A stretch of 64,000 nt of DNA, from NCBI RefSeq assembly GCF_900103835.1, contig NZ_FNID01000011.1, positions 26,422 to 90,421 of the forward strand, in the 5' to 3' direction. The notes under the pieces were generated by a model, which did not search any database, was not told the DNA's origin, and saw nothing but the letters and a program-made list of their open reading frames with translations. Origin of the DNA: Acetanaerobacterium elongatum. Lineage in GTDB: Bacteria; Bacillota; Clostridia; Oscillospirales; Ruminococcaceae. The translations under genes were made by a program, and so were the position numbers. Position 1 is the stretch's first letter; every line of letters starts with the position of its first letter. Of the stretch, positions 42,000 through 51,233 are shown piece by piece.

Positions 42000-44900
42000 G
42001 TAATTTTCTCCTTAATTTTATTCAGCCTTTTTTCCATCGGACCTAGCGCCACTGTAAGTGAGCCTAAATCCTGCAATGCATTATAAATTTCTACAGCTTT
42101 ATGTGGATATCTGCTTGCCAGGTAATCTCCCAGAACCATTCGGTTCTCGTGTTCAATGCTGGAACCAAATTTAAGGCATTCGTTCATGATTGCATTCTGC
42201 GTTTCCATATCAAAGGTATCAATGGTACCGAATGCGTCGTCGAAGCGCTCCAAAGCGTCAGTGTCATAAAATTTGCCACACATTATTAGGAGTATACCCG
42301 CTGCAAAGTTTAGACCAGTATTAAAGCGATAGCTTTCCAGATATCGCTGTAAGGAAACAAGAATTTCATTAGCTTTGACAACTGAGATTGGTTCGAAAAG
42401 AATCTGAAAGCCGTCTTCTGTATTCTTCGTGTAGAGGAGATCAAACCAAGTGAGGTAATCATTGGGTTTAGCAACGATATTGTCCAATAAAATAGTCGTT
42501 TCAGAAAACTTAAAATAATTATCCACATACAGCTTTATTTGATCGCTGTCCATATTGCTGTCGCAAAGAACGCGGATATTGTTTATAGATTGTCTTCTGC
42601 TATAGACGATATTGTCATAGCTCCATTGAAGAAGTGCCTTCATATAGCGCGCATACGGCTTCAGACTTGTATCACCTAGGATACTCTGATAGGCTCGATA
42701 TTTTTCAGCTGTATCTTCCAGGGAAAAAACAGAATCATATCTTCGTATGTATTCAATAAAATTATGCCGAATGGTATCAAGGGAATACTCGTTAACGATG
42801 AGATTAAACTTACCGTTCTTTTCTCCCCATTCAATTACTGTCCAGTCGCTTACGAACCCAAGCAGCGTTAATCGATATATCGCTTTCTCCACTGGACTTT
42901 TTTTGTGTTCTTCATCGCAACAAATAATAGTAGATTGACTTTTGCTTAGGGAGTTCATTACCCATCGCATCATTTCTAAATCCGCATCTACACCGTCATT
43001 GTTTTGCTGCCATAAGTAAAGAATAGAGGAAAGGTCGCTGGATAATTGTGCCCTTAGTATATTAAGACGTTCTATATCAGTTCTTAATGCAAATATTTCA
43101 TCCAATATTTCTTTTTCACACGGTTCTGGGGAGTACAGTATATAGCAGTCCGACTTTTGTCCGGCTCTGCCCGCTCGGCCAGCTTCCTGGTAAAAAGCTT
43201 CGATAGACCACGGAAGACCATAATGAATTGTATAACAGATATTCTTCTTATTAACACCCATACCGAAAGCCTTGGTTGCTACCATAAGAGGAGTTTGGTT
43301 CTGCTTAAAAGCTTCTTGAACTGCTTTTTTTTGACCTTTTCCAACGTCATAATCTAAGTTTGCATAATAGGCACTTGTCTTAATTTTAAGATCACTGGAC
43401 AATTTGGTGGCAACGTTCTTGCACCCTTTATCTCCATTTGCGGCTACTGTAAATATAAGACCACAGGAAGGTTGTTCGCCTCTCAACTCAAAAATCTGGT
43501 TGTTCATTGAGTTAAGGTTATTTAAAATCTGTAATAAAGTGTTATATTTTGAATTGTATTCTGATTTAACAATATGAAATGATAATTCCTTTCTACTCAT
43601 AGATGAAACGGATTTTATAGAATCAGCCCGTATCCCAAATTCTTTCTTTAAGTCTTCCAAAACAAATTGAGAAGCAGTAGCAGTAAGGCCCAGAAGGGTA
43701 GCTTGTGGACAATATTGCCGAATCGTTTTAACAAGATTAAGGTATGATGTGCGGAAATCGTGTCCCCATTCAGAAAGGCAATGTACCTCATCAATTACCG
43801 CGTAGGAAAAGTTATGAGCAAAATTGATTTGTTGCAGCGTCTCGCGAAAAGCAATGGTTTGAAATCTTTCCGGAGAAATCCATACGAGGAGGTAACGACC
43901 TCTGCCGAAATCTTTAATGATACTGTTCTTTTCTTCTACCGTCTGGTCACTGGTAATATAAGCAGTCCTCGTAATTCCAAATTCATCCAGATTCTGTTTC
44001 TGGTCATATATAAGGGACAAGATAGGTGAGACCACAAAATTAACGGTTGGCTGCAAAAGACAGCAAAGTTGATAGCACAGAGATTTTCCTGAACCAGTCG
44101 GTAAAATCCCTATGGTATCGTTTAGGCCCAAAGCGTGGGCAATAATAGGGAGCTGTCCATCATTAAAATCGTCATATCCAAATAGATTTTTCAGTAAAAA
44201 TTTCAGACTGAGTTCATCCGAATAGTTCTCATTAATTTCAACCTGATACCGAATAGATTCTGAGGTACTTACACAGAAATAGTCTGCATCATCGAAATAG
44301 TCATTTCTTATATAGATTGTATTAGGGTTCATTTCGTATTCATCGGTCCATCTTTTAAAGATATCCAAATCTATCTTTAAAGGATTTGTCATTTGTTCTT
44401 CATTGATTCTGATTTTTGGTTTTCTGAAGGGAAGCTTGCAGAGTTTGCATAAGTGTTCTAGCCACAAACAGATATCTTCAAAAGCAACACGTAACAGCCT
44501 GCTTGAATCAGGAAATTGGCATGCTAGACTAAACTCCCACTCCGAAGCAGTTAGTGAAAGCATTTCATTCTGCAGCATTGACAACAAAAGGATTTGAAAG
44601 CGCATGACCACATCATACGCCAATCGATGCATATACGGAGTATAATAATTGGAATTCTCGAAAATATGCGCATATTTCCTGATGTCAGCGCATGTACTTA
44701 GAATTTCAGTAATAGCATCAATTGAATGCTTTAATGCCGCATCTTGATTTTTTATGGAAGATGCTGCTATCCGTATCACTGTTATTCCGTGCTTTTTAAA
44801 ATAGGCATCTCTTACATTATCTTTCTGTCTTTGAAGTATCTTTTTATGCTGTTCTCCGTCTATTTCTATGATCAGCTTTGCCTGAGGTAAGTAAAAATCG

Positions 44901-45313
44901 ACCTGTTGCGCTTCAAATTCACTTGGGGCATCAGGAACTATTTCCTGTATCAATGCTTCAGGTAGCAACAATGTTTGAATAAATTGATACTCTGGAATAA
45001 ACTCAGGGATGATAGTATAAAAGAAAGTTTCAGCTGGATAATCATTATTATCGCTATAACCTTTGATTCGTTGATTCCATTGGGGTATTTCTTTTGAGAA
45101 GAGCCATAATGGCTCGTTGCCTTGTGCAGAATCATTGATTTCACCAAGCTCAGACAATAAGTACACGGAGGGACGGCTAGGAGAGCCCCTCATCAGAATA
45201 TTTTTCATTACACAAAATAGGCTATAATATTTTTCAACAGTATCTGGCTTGTCCAAGTTTTGTATGACGAAACTATTCTTTATATCTGTATAAGAAGCAG
45301 TGTGTTTTTCCAT
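41993..45313 (-). CDS. DUF559-like nuclease fused to a RecQ-type helicase
   Basis: An 1106-residue fusion. Residues 138-205 hold a DUF559/Vsr-like endonuclease core (VDFYLPQAKLIIEIDGEQHK, then a helix and HGITVIRI). Helicase motifs follow: Walker A ILPTGSGKSLC near 403-413, DEVH near 508-511 with VHCLSEWGHDFR, LGLTATAS, and motif VI QEAGRAGRAGQ. The RQC/HRDC domains of housekeeping RecQ are not evident; the C-terminal 400 residues are unassigned and helical. A nuclease-helicase fusion in accessory DNA beside a membrane-anchored coiled-coil partner suggests a defence role, but the pair matches no system I can name. Confidence 0.88.
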   Translation of the reverse strand: MEKHTASYTDIKNSFVIQNLDKPDTVEKYYSLFCVMKNILMRGSPSRPSVYLLSELGEINDSAQGNEPLWLFSKEIPQWNQRIKGYSDNNDYPAETFFYTIIPEFIPEYQFIQTLLLPEALIQEIVPDAPSEFEAQQVDFYLPQAKLIIEIDGEQHKKILQRQKDNVRDAYFKKHGITVIRIAASSIKNQDAALKHSIDAITEILSTCADIRKYAHIFENSNYYTPYMHRLAYDVVMRFQILLLSMLQNEMLSLTASEWEFSLACQFPDSSRLLRVAFEDICLWLEHLCKLCKLPFRKPKIRINEEQMTNPLKIDLDIFKRWTDEYEMNPNTIYIRNDYFDDADYFCVSTSESIRYQVEINENYSDELSLKFLLKNLFGYDDFNDGQLPIIAHALGLNDTIGILPTGSGKSLCYQLCCLLQPTVNFVVSPILSLIYDQKQNLDEFGITRTAYITSDQTVEEKNSIIKDFGRGRYLLVWISPERFQTIAFRETLQQINFAHNFSYAVIDEVHCLSEWGHDFRTSYLNLVKTIRQYCPQATLLGLTATASQFVLEDLKKEFGIRADSIKSVSSMSRKELSFHIVKSEYNSKYNTLLQILNNLNSMNNQIFELRGEQPSCGLIFTVAANGDKGCKNVATKLSSDLKIKTSAYYANLDYDVGKGQKKAVQEAFKQNQTPLMVATKAFGMGVNKKNICYTIHYGLPWSIEAFYQEAGRAGRAGQKSDCYILYSPEPCEKEILDEIFALRTDIERLNILRAQLSSDLSSILYLWQQNNDGVDADLEMMRWVMNSLSKSQSTIICCDEEHKKSPVEKAIYRLTLLGFVSDWTVIEWGEKNGKFNLIVNEYSLDTIRHNFIEYIRRYDSVFSLEDTAEKYRAYQSILGDTSLKPYARYMKALLQWSYDNIVYSRRQSINNIRVLCDSNMDSDQIKLYVDNYFKFSETTILLDNIVAKPNDYLTWFDLLYTKNTEDGFQILFEPISVVKANEILVSLQRYLESYRFNTGLNFAAGILLIMCGKFYDTDALERFDDAFGTIDTFDMETQNAIMNECLKFGSSIEHENRMVLGDYLASRYPHKAVEIYNALQDLGSLTVALGPMEKRLNKIKEKITW

Positions 45314-45867
45314 TTCTAAAACCCCAATTGCTTGTATTAACTAAACATGACTAGATTGAAACGTTGGGTTATTTGCGCTTATTGTTTCAAAGAATAATAG
45401 CCCATAGATTTTCCTATTACAAATTAATACAATTGTATTATACATGTTTCAATTACAAATTTCCACACAAAAAGTAAAATACCAAAATTGCAAAGATACT
45501 TATTGCCATGTGATTTAATGAATAGTAGAGTTGGTCTCGAATTTTGGTGCCAGCTTTTATGGTGATAGCACTCAACTTCTCGTAAGATTATTTCTGTTAA
45601 GGCGGTGCCGAACCATGAAATGCAGAATGGCTGAAAAATGGTGGACTCCTAACAGATACTTTGGGCGTCCTATATCGAGGCTTAGTTTATGAGACAAATT
45701 GTGTTAAACTAAACACCGTTTCTTTTCGGTTCCGAAGGGTATCCGATAAACTATAGTAATTATGTAAAAATAGTGTATTCATAAACCATGCGCATCCGTT
45801 ATATTATGCCTGCCGCTTTATACAAATAGCTGCCTGCCAAAGAAAATCTTCTTTAGCCGGTAGCTTG
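45314..45867. other. gap between the helicase operon and the MATE gene
   Basis: No gene is supported. A minus-strand -10-like tataat (45437-45442 on the plus-strand numbering) lies about 125 bases before the helicase start. The rest shows no recognisable feature and probably marks the border between accessory and core DNA. Confidence 0.6.
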
Positions 45868-47274
45868 TTATATCTTTATCTTCGTCCACTTACCTCTTGA
45901 AAAGCGAAGATAGTTTAGCGTAAGACGGGTAACCTGATCGAACATCAATGAAAACCATGCCCCAAGCAGACCAAGCCCCAGTGGGAAGCATAAAAGCCAG
46001 GTTACAACAGGCCGTATAACACCGATAGAGATAAATGAAACTAAAGCCACATACTTGGCGTCTCCTGCACCGCGCAGGCAGCCGGATACCACCACATTAG
46101 AGGTTTGAAACGGTGAGGTGCAGGCAATTACAATCAATATCACCGCACCGAGCGCAATAATCTGATTATCATCGGTAAACAGTGATACAATACCGTGCCT
46201 GCCCAACATGAATACCACAAACAACACTGCGGATACACAGAAGGCAATGCGCTGGGTAACCTTACCGTACAGAATGGCAATGTCGGGCCGCTTGGCCCCA
46301 AGGCTCTGCCCAACCAGAGAGGAGGCAGCAATGCTCAAACCGTCACCGAACGCAAATGAGACATTGATGACATTCATACAAATCTGATGAGTTGCAAAGG
46401 CAATGGTACCTAGTCCTGCCACAATGGCGGCATAGGAAAAGAAGCCGATACGCATAAAAACCTGTTCCACCAGCGCGCTGGAGCCAAGACTGGCTAGATT
46501 CTTCAGCGTTTTAAGATCAAATCTCCATTCACCATATTCAAGCAGGCTTAAGAATCCGCCGCGCCTGGTAACCGAGAAAACCGCAATAATTAGGCTGACA
46601 ATGTTGCCGATGGCAGTAGCGATGGCAGCCCCCGCCACACCCAGCGCCGGAAACCCAAACCTGCCTCCGATAAGCAGGTAATCAAAGCAGATATTTACAA
46701 GGTTGGCGGTGAGGTTCGTTACCATCGATATCCGGGTATTACCCGAACCTCTCTGCGCTGCCGTGATAGTCAGGCCAATGCAGTAGAACACGTTGCCAAT
46801 CATAATAATTCTGAAGTAAACCGAAGCGTCGGTAATAATGTCGCGCCCTGCCCCGGCAAGTATTATTAGCGGGTCAGCAAAGATATAGCCTAGGGCAGAA
46901 GCTGCAACAGTGAGCATGGAACTGAGCATAATGGATTGCTTCAGACACCGGTTGGCACCCATAATATCCTTCTCGCCCTTTCGTCGGGCAACAATCGCCG
47001 TAACGCCAAGATTGAGCGAAAAGATCACTGACATAACAATATACTTCGGCTGGTTGGTAATACCTACAGCCGCGATTGCTCCCGGGCCGAGAGAGCTTAC
47101 CATTATTGTGTCGACAGACCCAATCAGGCTGATTAAAACCGCTTCCAGCGCACTGGGCCACGCAATGCGGTAGGTGGAAAGATACATGGAGGATGTGGAG
47201 GGAATTTCCCCCAATCGCTGCTGAGGCTTGAGCATGTTGTTTACATTGAAAAGACGTTTGAGCAGTGTGATCAT
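45868..47274 (-). CDS. MATE family efflux transporter
   Basis: A 468-residue integral membrane protein with about 12 hydrophobic segments in two similar halves (each with a VDTIMVSSLGPGAIAAVG-like or GDGLSIAASSLVGQSLGA element, typical MATE repeats). It exports drugs or metabolites using a cation gradient. Its start follows gaaagg, 28 bases after the EamA gene's stop, so the two probably form one transcript. Confidence 0.95.
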   Translation of the reverse strand: MITLLKRLFNVNNMLKPQQRLGEIPSTSSMYLSTYRIAWPSALEAVLISLIGSVDTIMVSSLGPGAIAAVGITNQPKYIVMSVIFSLNLGVTAIVARRKGEKDIMGANRCLKQSIMLSSMLTVAASALGYIFADPLIILAGAGRDIITDASVYFRIIMIGNVFYCIGLTITAAQRGSGNTRISMVTNLTANLVNICFDYLLIGGRFGFPALGVAGAAIATAIGNIVSLIIAVFSVTRRGGFLSLLEYGEWRFDLKTLKNLASLGSSALVEQVFMRIGFFSYAAIVAGLGTIAFATHQICMNVINVSFAFGDGLSIAASSLVGQSLGAKRPDIAILYGKVTQRIAFCVSAVLFVVFMLGRHGIVSLFTDDNQIIALGAVILIVIACTSPFQTSNVVVSGCLRGAGDAKYVALVSFISIGVIRPVVTWLLCFPLGLGLLGAWFSLMFDQVTRLTLNYLRFSRGKWTKIKI

Positions 47275-47302
47275 GACAGAGCCTTTCTGCAGAGTATAAG
47301 AT

Positions 47303-48184
47303 TTATTTGGAGCGTTCCGCCTCTTTAATATTGCTTATTGACCATGCGGTAACAATAGCGATAACAATAAGCCCTCCAAGGATTGAAAAAACCGATGGCA
47401 GCTCTCCAACACCGATAAATACCCACAGCGGGTTCAGCAGCGGTTCAACCATAGATACCAGTGAACACACAAGTGGGGTGGCAACCTTTATAGCTCTGCC
47501 GTAGAAGATATAGGGTATGCCAATCTGCACAACTCCGAGCAATACCACAAATGAAACCGAGGGTAGTGAGAGAGCAGGGGGATAGAAGAACATGAAGGGG
47601 ATTGAAAACAGCAGGGTAATCGACTGCCCCGCTACGATGGTACTCATGCTGTCATCCAGGCTGCCGTATTTACTGCCGAATATGTAGAAAAGCGCCACAC
47701 TCAAACCGGAGCACACCGCCAACGCATCGCCCAACAGGTTTGAGCCGCTTTTTCCGAACTTATCAACAAAGCAGAGCAGGATACCGGCGGTTGCAATAGC
47801 TACAACAAATAAATCCTTACGGCGCGGGCGCTGCTTATAGAATATCGCGTTGATAAGGATGATGAAAATCGGCGAGGAATACTGCAGTACAATCGCGTTA
47901 GCGGCGGTAGTAAGCTTTGTGGCTGTTACAAATAATAAGGAAGTAAGAAAAAGAAAAGATCCCGTAAAGATATTCCGTTTGGTGAGCTTTAGCTTTAATC
48001 CCGCCATACGAATGTAGATCAGCACCACAGGCAGGGCAATCAGGCTGCGTATACCCGCAATGACTACCGAGTTCCACGGTATCAGCTTAATAAAGATTCC
48101 GCCTATACTCCATAGCATACTGCAGATGAGTATATAAATAACCGCTTGTTTATCCGAAAGCGGTTTAGATAACTTATTATTCAT
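47303..48184 (-). CDS. EamA/DMT family transporter
   Basis: A 293-residue protein with about ten transmembrane helices and the duplicated EamA layout (SMLWSIGGIFIKLIPWN, then ILLCFVDKF and a second set ending LGGLIVIAIVTAWSI). Members export amino acids or other metabolites. The ATG follows gaggt, and a promoter-like pair lies just upstream on the minus strand. Confidence 0.93.
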   Translation of the reverse strand: MNNKLSKPLSDKQAVIYILICSMLWSIGGIFIKLIPWNSVVIAGIRSLIALPVVLIYIRMAGLKLKLTKRNIFTGSFLFLTSLLFVTATKLTTAANAIVLQYSSPIFIILINAIFYKQRPRRKDLFVVAIATAGILLCFVDKFGKSGSNLLGDALAVCSGLSVALFYIFGSKYGSLDDSMSTIVAGQSITLLFSIPFMFFYPPALSLPSVSFVVLLGVVQIGIPYIFYGRAIKVATPLVCSLVSMVEPLLNPLWVFIGVGELPSVFSILGGLIVIAIVTAWSISNIKEAERSK

Positions 48185-48221
48185 TATTATTGTACCTCAA
48201 ACTATTAATTGACTTTTATAT

Positions 48222-48250
48222 TCTACATCAGTTGGCTAGTATAAACAAGG
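48222..48250 (-). promoter_or_regulatory. promoter for the EamA-MATE transcript
   Basis: On the minus strand, ttgttt (48250-48245) and tagaat (48227-48222) stand 17 bases apart, about 38 bases before the EamA start. Confidence 0.5.
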
Positions 48251-48323
48251 TATATGGATTACAAAGTTTCACCCACATTCACCAAAGGAAGAAAGATACT
48301 CTGATGAATCTCTTAAAAAGATA

Positions 48324-48351
48324 TTGACTTGGAATAAAAAGATGCTATAAT
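48324..48351 (+). promoter_or_regulatory. promoter for the metNIQ operon
   Basis: ttgact (48324-48329) and tataat (48346-48351) have a 16-base spacer, so the transcript would begin near 48358, ahead of the T-box leader. Confidence 0.7.
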
Positions 48352-48415
48352 ATAATCCATAGCTTGCTGCTAGGTGAACTCTATGAACCGATTGGTAAGC
48401 TTATAAACTACAATG

Positions 48416-48706
48416 ACGATGAAGAGAAGAGTAAGCATCCTTTACCCACACAGAGAGCCTGCGGTTGCTGAAAGCAGGTTGGGCAGTATATGCTGAACAT
48501 GGTCTCGGAGTTGCGTACCGAAGCTTTTGCTTAGGCTACGACGGGCTCGCCCGTTACAGCGATAGGGTATATCGGCTATTATTAGATTATAGTCTGTACC
48601 CGATAAGGCCTTCACCGTGAGATGCAGGCAAAACGAGGTGGTACCGCGTGGCTGTTTAGGTCCTCGCCCTCGGAATAATATTCCGTAGGGGGGAGGGCTT
48701 TTTTTG
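48416..48706 (+). promoter_or_regulatory. T-box riboswitch (methionine), with terminator
   Basis: The leader shows an AGAGA-type element (acagagagcc), a specifier region with ATG at 48499-48501 (gctgaacatggtctc), and the T-box motif aacgaggtggtaccgcg (48632-48648) with tggt to pair with an uncharged tRNA acceptor end. A terminator (gccctc 48666-48671 with gagggc 48693-48698, then seven Ts) follows. ATG specifies methionine, which fits the MetNIQ operon downstream: uncharged tRNA-Met would favour antitermination. Confidence 0.9.
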
Positions 48707-48822
48707 TGCCCGAATATCGGCCGGTATAATACTAATTACTGTCTATAGCGGGAAAGGTATCATTGTATAAAAAGCAATGCGGGCAGCCAAACCTCATTCA
48801 CATGTGAAAGAAGTTAAAGCTT

Positions 48823-49569
48823 ATGTTTAAAATTGAAAACTTAACGAGAATCTACAATACGGGCAACACTCAGGTCAAAGCGCTGGACGGGGTGAGCATC
48901 GATATTGATACGGCAGATATCTTCGGCATCATTGGTATGAGCGGTGCGGGGAAAAGCACCTTGCTGCGCTGCATGGGCATGCTGGATAGGCCGGATGAAG
49001 GCAGCATAGAAATCGACGGGGTTGATGTGCTGTCGGTTACCCCAAGGCAGCTCATAGAGGTAAGAAAGCAGATCGGTACCGTTTTTCAAGGCTACAACCT
49101 GCTCATGCAGAAGACGGTTGCCAAGAATATCGCGTTTCCCTTGGAACTGTCGAATACCCCGAAAGAGGACATCCACAAAAGGGTAACGGAGCTGCTGGAA
49201 CTTGTAGGGCTTTCTGATAAAGCTCAGTCTTACCCCTCGCAGCTTTCCGGCGGGCAGAAGCAGCGTGTAGCCATTGCGCGCGCGCTTGCCGTAAACCCGA
49301 AAGTGCTGCTTTGCGACGAACCCACCTCGGCTCTCGATCCCTTAACAACACGGTCTATTTTAAGCCTCCTGAAAGAAATTAACCAGAAATACTCGGTAAC
49401 GATAGTAATCATCACCCACGAGATCGGCGTTGTACGGTCTATCTGCAACAAGGTTGCGGTTATCGACAACAGTGTTGTAGTAGAGCAGGGCGAAACAAAA
49501 GCGGTGTTTGAAAGCCCGCGTAGCCCTGTAACAAGGCAGTTGCTGAATATGGGAGGTGATACGTTATGA
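48823..49569 (+). CDS. metN: methionine ABC transporter ATP-binding protein, lacking NIL domain
   Basis: A 248-residue ATPase with Walker A GMSGAGKST near residues 39-47, Q-loop VFQGYNLL, signature LSGGQKQRVAIARAL, Walker B VLLCDEPTSALD and the H-loop (ITHEIG). MetN proteins usually continue into a C-terminal NIL/ACT regulatory domain that binds methionine and inhibits transport. This one stops at about residue 248, so control may rest on the T-box alone. It overlaps metI by 4 bases. Confidence 0.92.
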   Translation: MFKIENLTRIYNTGNTQVKALDGVSIDIDTADIFGIIGMSGAGKSTLLRCMGMLDRPDEGSIEIDGVDVLSVTPRQLIEVRKQIGTVFQGYNLLMQKTVAKNIAFPLELSNTPKEDIHKRVTELLELVGLSDKAQSYPSQLSGGQKQRVAIARALAVNPKVLLCDEPTSALDPLTTRSILSLLKEINQKYSVTIVIITHEIGVVRSICNKVAVIDNSVVVEQGETKAVFESPRSPVTRQLLNMGGDTL

Positions 49570-50237
49570 ACCTTCAAACCTTAATTGATTATGCACCCAT
49601 GCTCGGGCAGGGCACACTGGAAACATTATATATGACGGTTGTGTCGGTGCTGTTTTCCTACATTCTGGGCCTGCCGCTGGGTGTACTTGTGGTAATAACC
49701 GGTAAGAACTCTCTGGCAAGCATGCCGAAGTTTAACGCTGTGCTGGGTTGGATTGTGAATATCGGCCGTTCAATTCCCTTCATTATTCTGATGGTTGCGT
49801 TAATACCGTTTACACGAATGGTTGTGGGGAAGAGCATCGGCTCCACAGCCGCCTGTGTGCCGCTGATTATCGGGGCAGCCCCTTTTGTGGCCCGGTTGGT
49901 TGAAACCTCGCTGGAAGAGCTGGATTACGGCGTAATCGAGGCCGCAAAGGCAATGGGCGCTACCAACTGGCAGATTATCTATAAGGTGATGCTCCCCGAG
50001 GCGGTGCCGTCCCTGGTACGCGGCGTTTCTATCGCAACCATTACCCTGATCGGTTATTCGGCCATGGCCGGTGCCGTTGGCGGCGGCGGTCTCGGTGATA
50101 TTGCGATTCGTTATGGTTACCACCGTTATGAGTATGAGGTCATGCTTATTACTATTGTGCTGCTGGTGATTATCGTTCAGGTAATCCAGAGTATCTTTAA
50201 TCTCGTAGCACGCAGAATTGATAAAAGAAATCGATAA
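49566..50237 (+). CDS. metI: methionine ABC transporter permease
   Basis: A 223-residue inner-membrane component with five hydrophobic segments and the EAA loop IEAAKAMGATNWQIIYKVML that contacts the ATPase. Its position between metN and metQ behind a methionine T-box supports the substrate. Overlaps metN. Confidence 0.95.
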   Translation: MNLQTLIDYAPMLGQGTLETLYMTVVSVLFSYILGLPLGVLVVITGKNSLASMPKFNAVLGWIVNIGRSIPFIILMVALIPFTRMVVGKSIGSTAACVPLIIGAAPFVARLVETSLEELDYGVIEAAKAMGATNWQIIYKVMLPEAVPSLVRGVSIATITLIGYSAMAGAVGGGGLGDIAIRYGYHRYEYEVMLITIVLLVIIVQVIQSIFNLVARRIDKRNR

Positions 50238-50250
50238 ACAGAAAGGAAAT

Positions 50251-51162
50251 ATGAAAATGAAAACAAGTAAAAAAGGTTTAATTGCCGCCCTTATTGCGGT
50301 TTCCTCTTTAGTTGCATTATCCGCTTGCTCCGCTGCTCCTGCAGCTGCAAGCTCAACCGGTGCCGGTTCTGCCGCAGCTTCATCCACCGAGGCATCATCG
50401 GCTGCTGCCAGCTCTGCGGCCGCTTCCTCCGGTGCTGCCAAGGTTTTAAAGGTTGGCGCTTCTCCCGCACCGCATGCCGAGATACTTGAGTTCGTAAAAG
50501 ACCAGCTGAAGGAAAAGGGCATTGATCTTCAGATTGTGGAGTTTACCGATTATGTGCTCCCCAACAACGCCTTGGATAGCGGAGAACTCGATGCGAACTA
50601 CTTCCAGCACAAGCCGTACCTGGATGATTTCAATACCAAGAACGGCACCAAGCTTGCTTCCGCCGCGGCTATCCACTTCGAGCCTCTCGGCGTATACCCC
50701 GGTAAGTCAGCCGATATCAAGAATATCACCGAAGGCGCTCAGATTGCCGTTCCCAACGATACCACCAACGAGGCCCGCGCCCTGCAGCTGCTTGCCAGCC
50801 TGAAGGTGATAGAGCTTAAGCCCAATGCAGGCCTGCTTGCCACCGCTAAGGATATTACCGCCAACCCCAAGAAGGTAAAGATTATTGAAACCGAGGCTGC
50901 TCAGCTGCCGCGCACTCTTCAGGATGTTGACTTTGCGGTTATCAACGGCAACTATGCCCTTGAAGCCAAGATTGCCGATAAGGTACTCGCCACCGAGGAT
51001 AAGAGCTCCGAAGGCGCCAAAAAGTTTGCGAACATCATCGCCGTAAAGCAAGGCGACGAAGGCAGAGAGGATATCAAAGCCCTGATTGCCGCGCTGCAGA
51101 GTGACGCAACCAAGAAGTTTATTGAAGAAAAATACGGCGTATCGGTTGTTCCTGTATTCTAA
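50251..51162 (+). CDS. metQ: methionine-binding lipoprotein of the ABC importer
   Basis: A 303-residue NlpA/MetQ substrate-binding protein. The signal peptide ends with lipobox LSAC (Cys26), followed by an Ala/Ser-rich linker of about 45 residues. The binding domain has the expected PHAEILEFVKDQLKEKG, DSGELDANYFQHKPYLD and AVPNDTTNEARALQLL motifs. It captures methionine outside the membrane for MetNI. The start MKMKTSKKG follows gaaagga. Confidence 0.95.
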   Translation: MKMKTSKKGLIAALIAVSSLVALSACSAAPAAASSTGAGSAAASSTEASSAAASSAAASSGAAKVLKVGASPAPHAEILEFVKDQLKEKGIDLQIVEFTDYVLPNNALDSGELDANYFQHKPYLDDFNTKNGTKLASAAAIHFEPLGVYPGKSADIKNITEGAQIAVPNDTTNEARALQLLASLKVIELKPNAGLLATAKDITANPKKVKIIETEAAQLPRTLQDVDFAVINGNYALEAKIADKVLATEDKSSEGAKKFANIIAVKQGDEGREDIKALIAALQSDATKKFIEEKYGVSVVPVF

Positions 51163-51183
51163 TTAAAGAAATCGCCACCAATT

Positions 51184-51216
51184 AAGGCCATATCTCTTTC
51201 ACGGAGATATGGCCTT
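51184..51216 (+). terminator. bidirectional-looking terminator after metQ
   Basis: aaggccatatctc pairs with gagatatggcctt around tttcacg, a 13-bp stem followed by tatatg. It lies between the convergent metQ and hydrolase genes and could serve both. Confidence 0.8.
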
Positions 51217-51233
51217 TATATGTGTAGGTTGAA

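Noticed and set aside
49800..50522. 240-residue minus-strand ORF opposite metI and metQ
   Set aside because: Its Ala/Glu-rich stretch is the complement of the Ala/Ser linker of MetQ.
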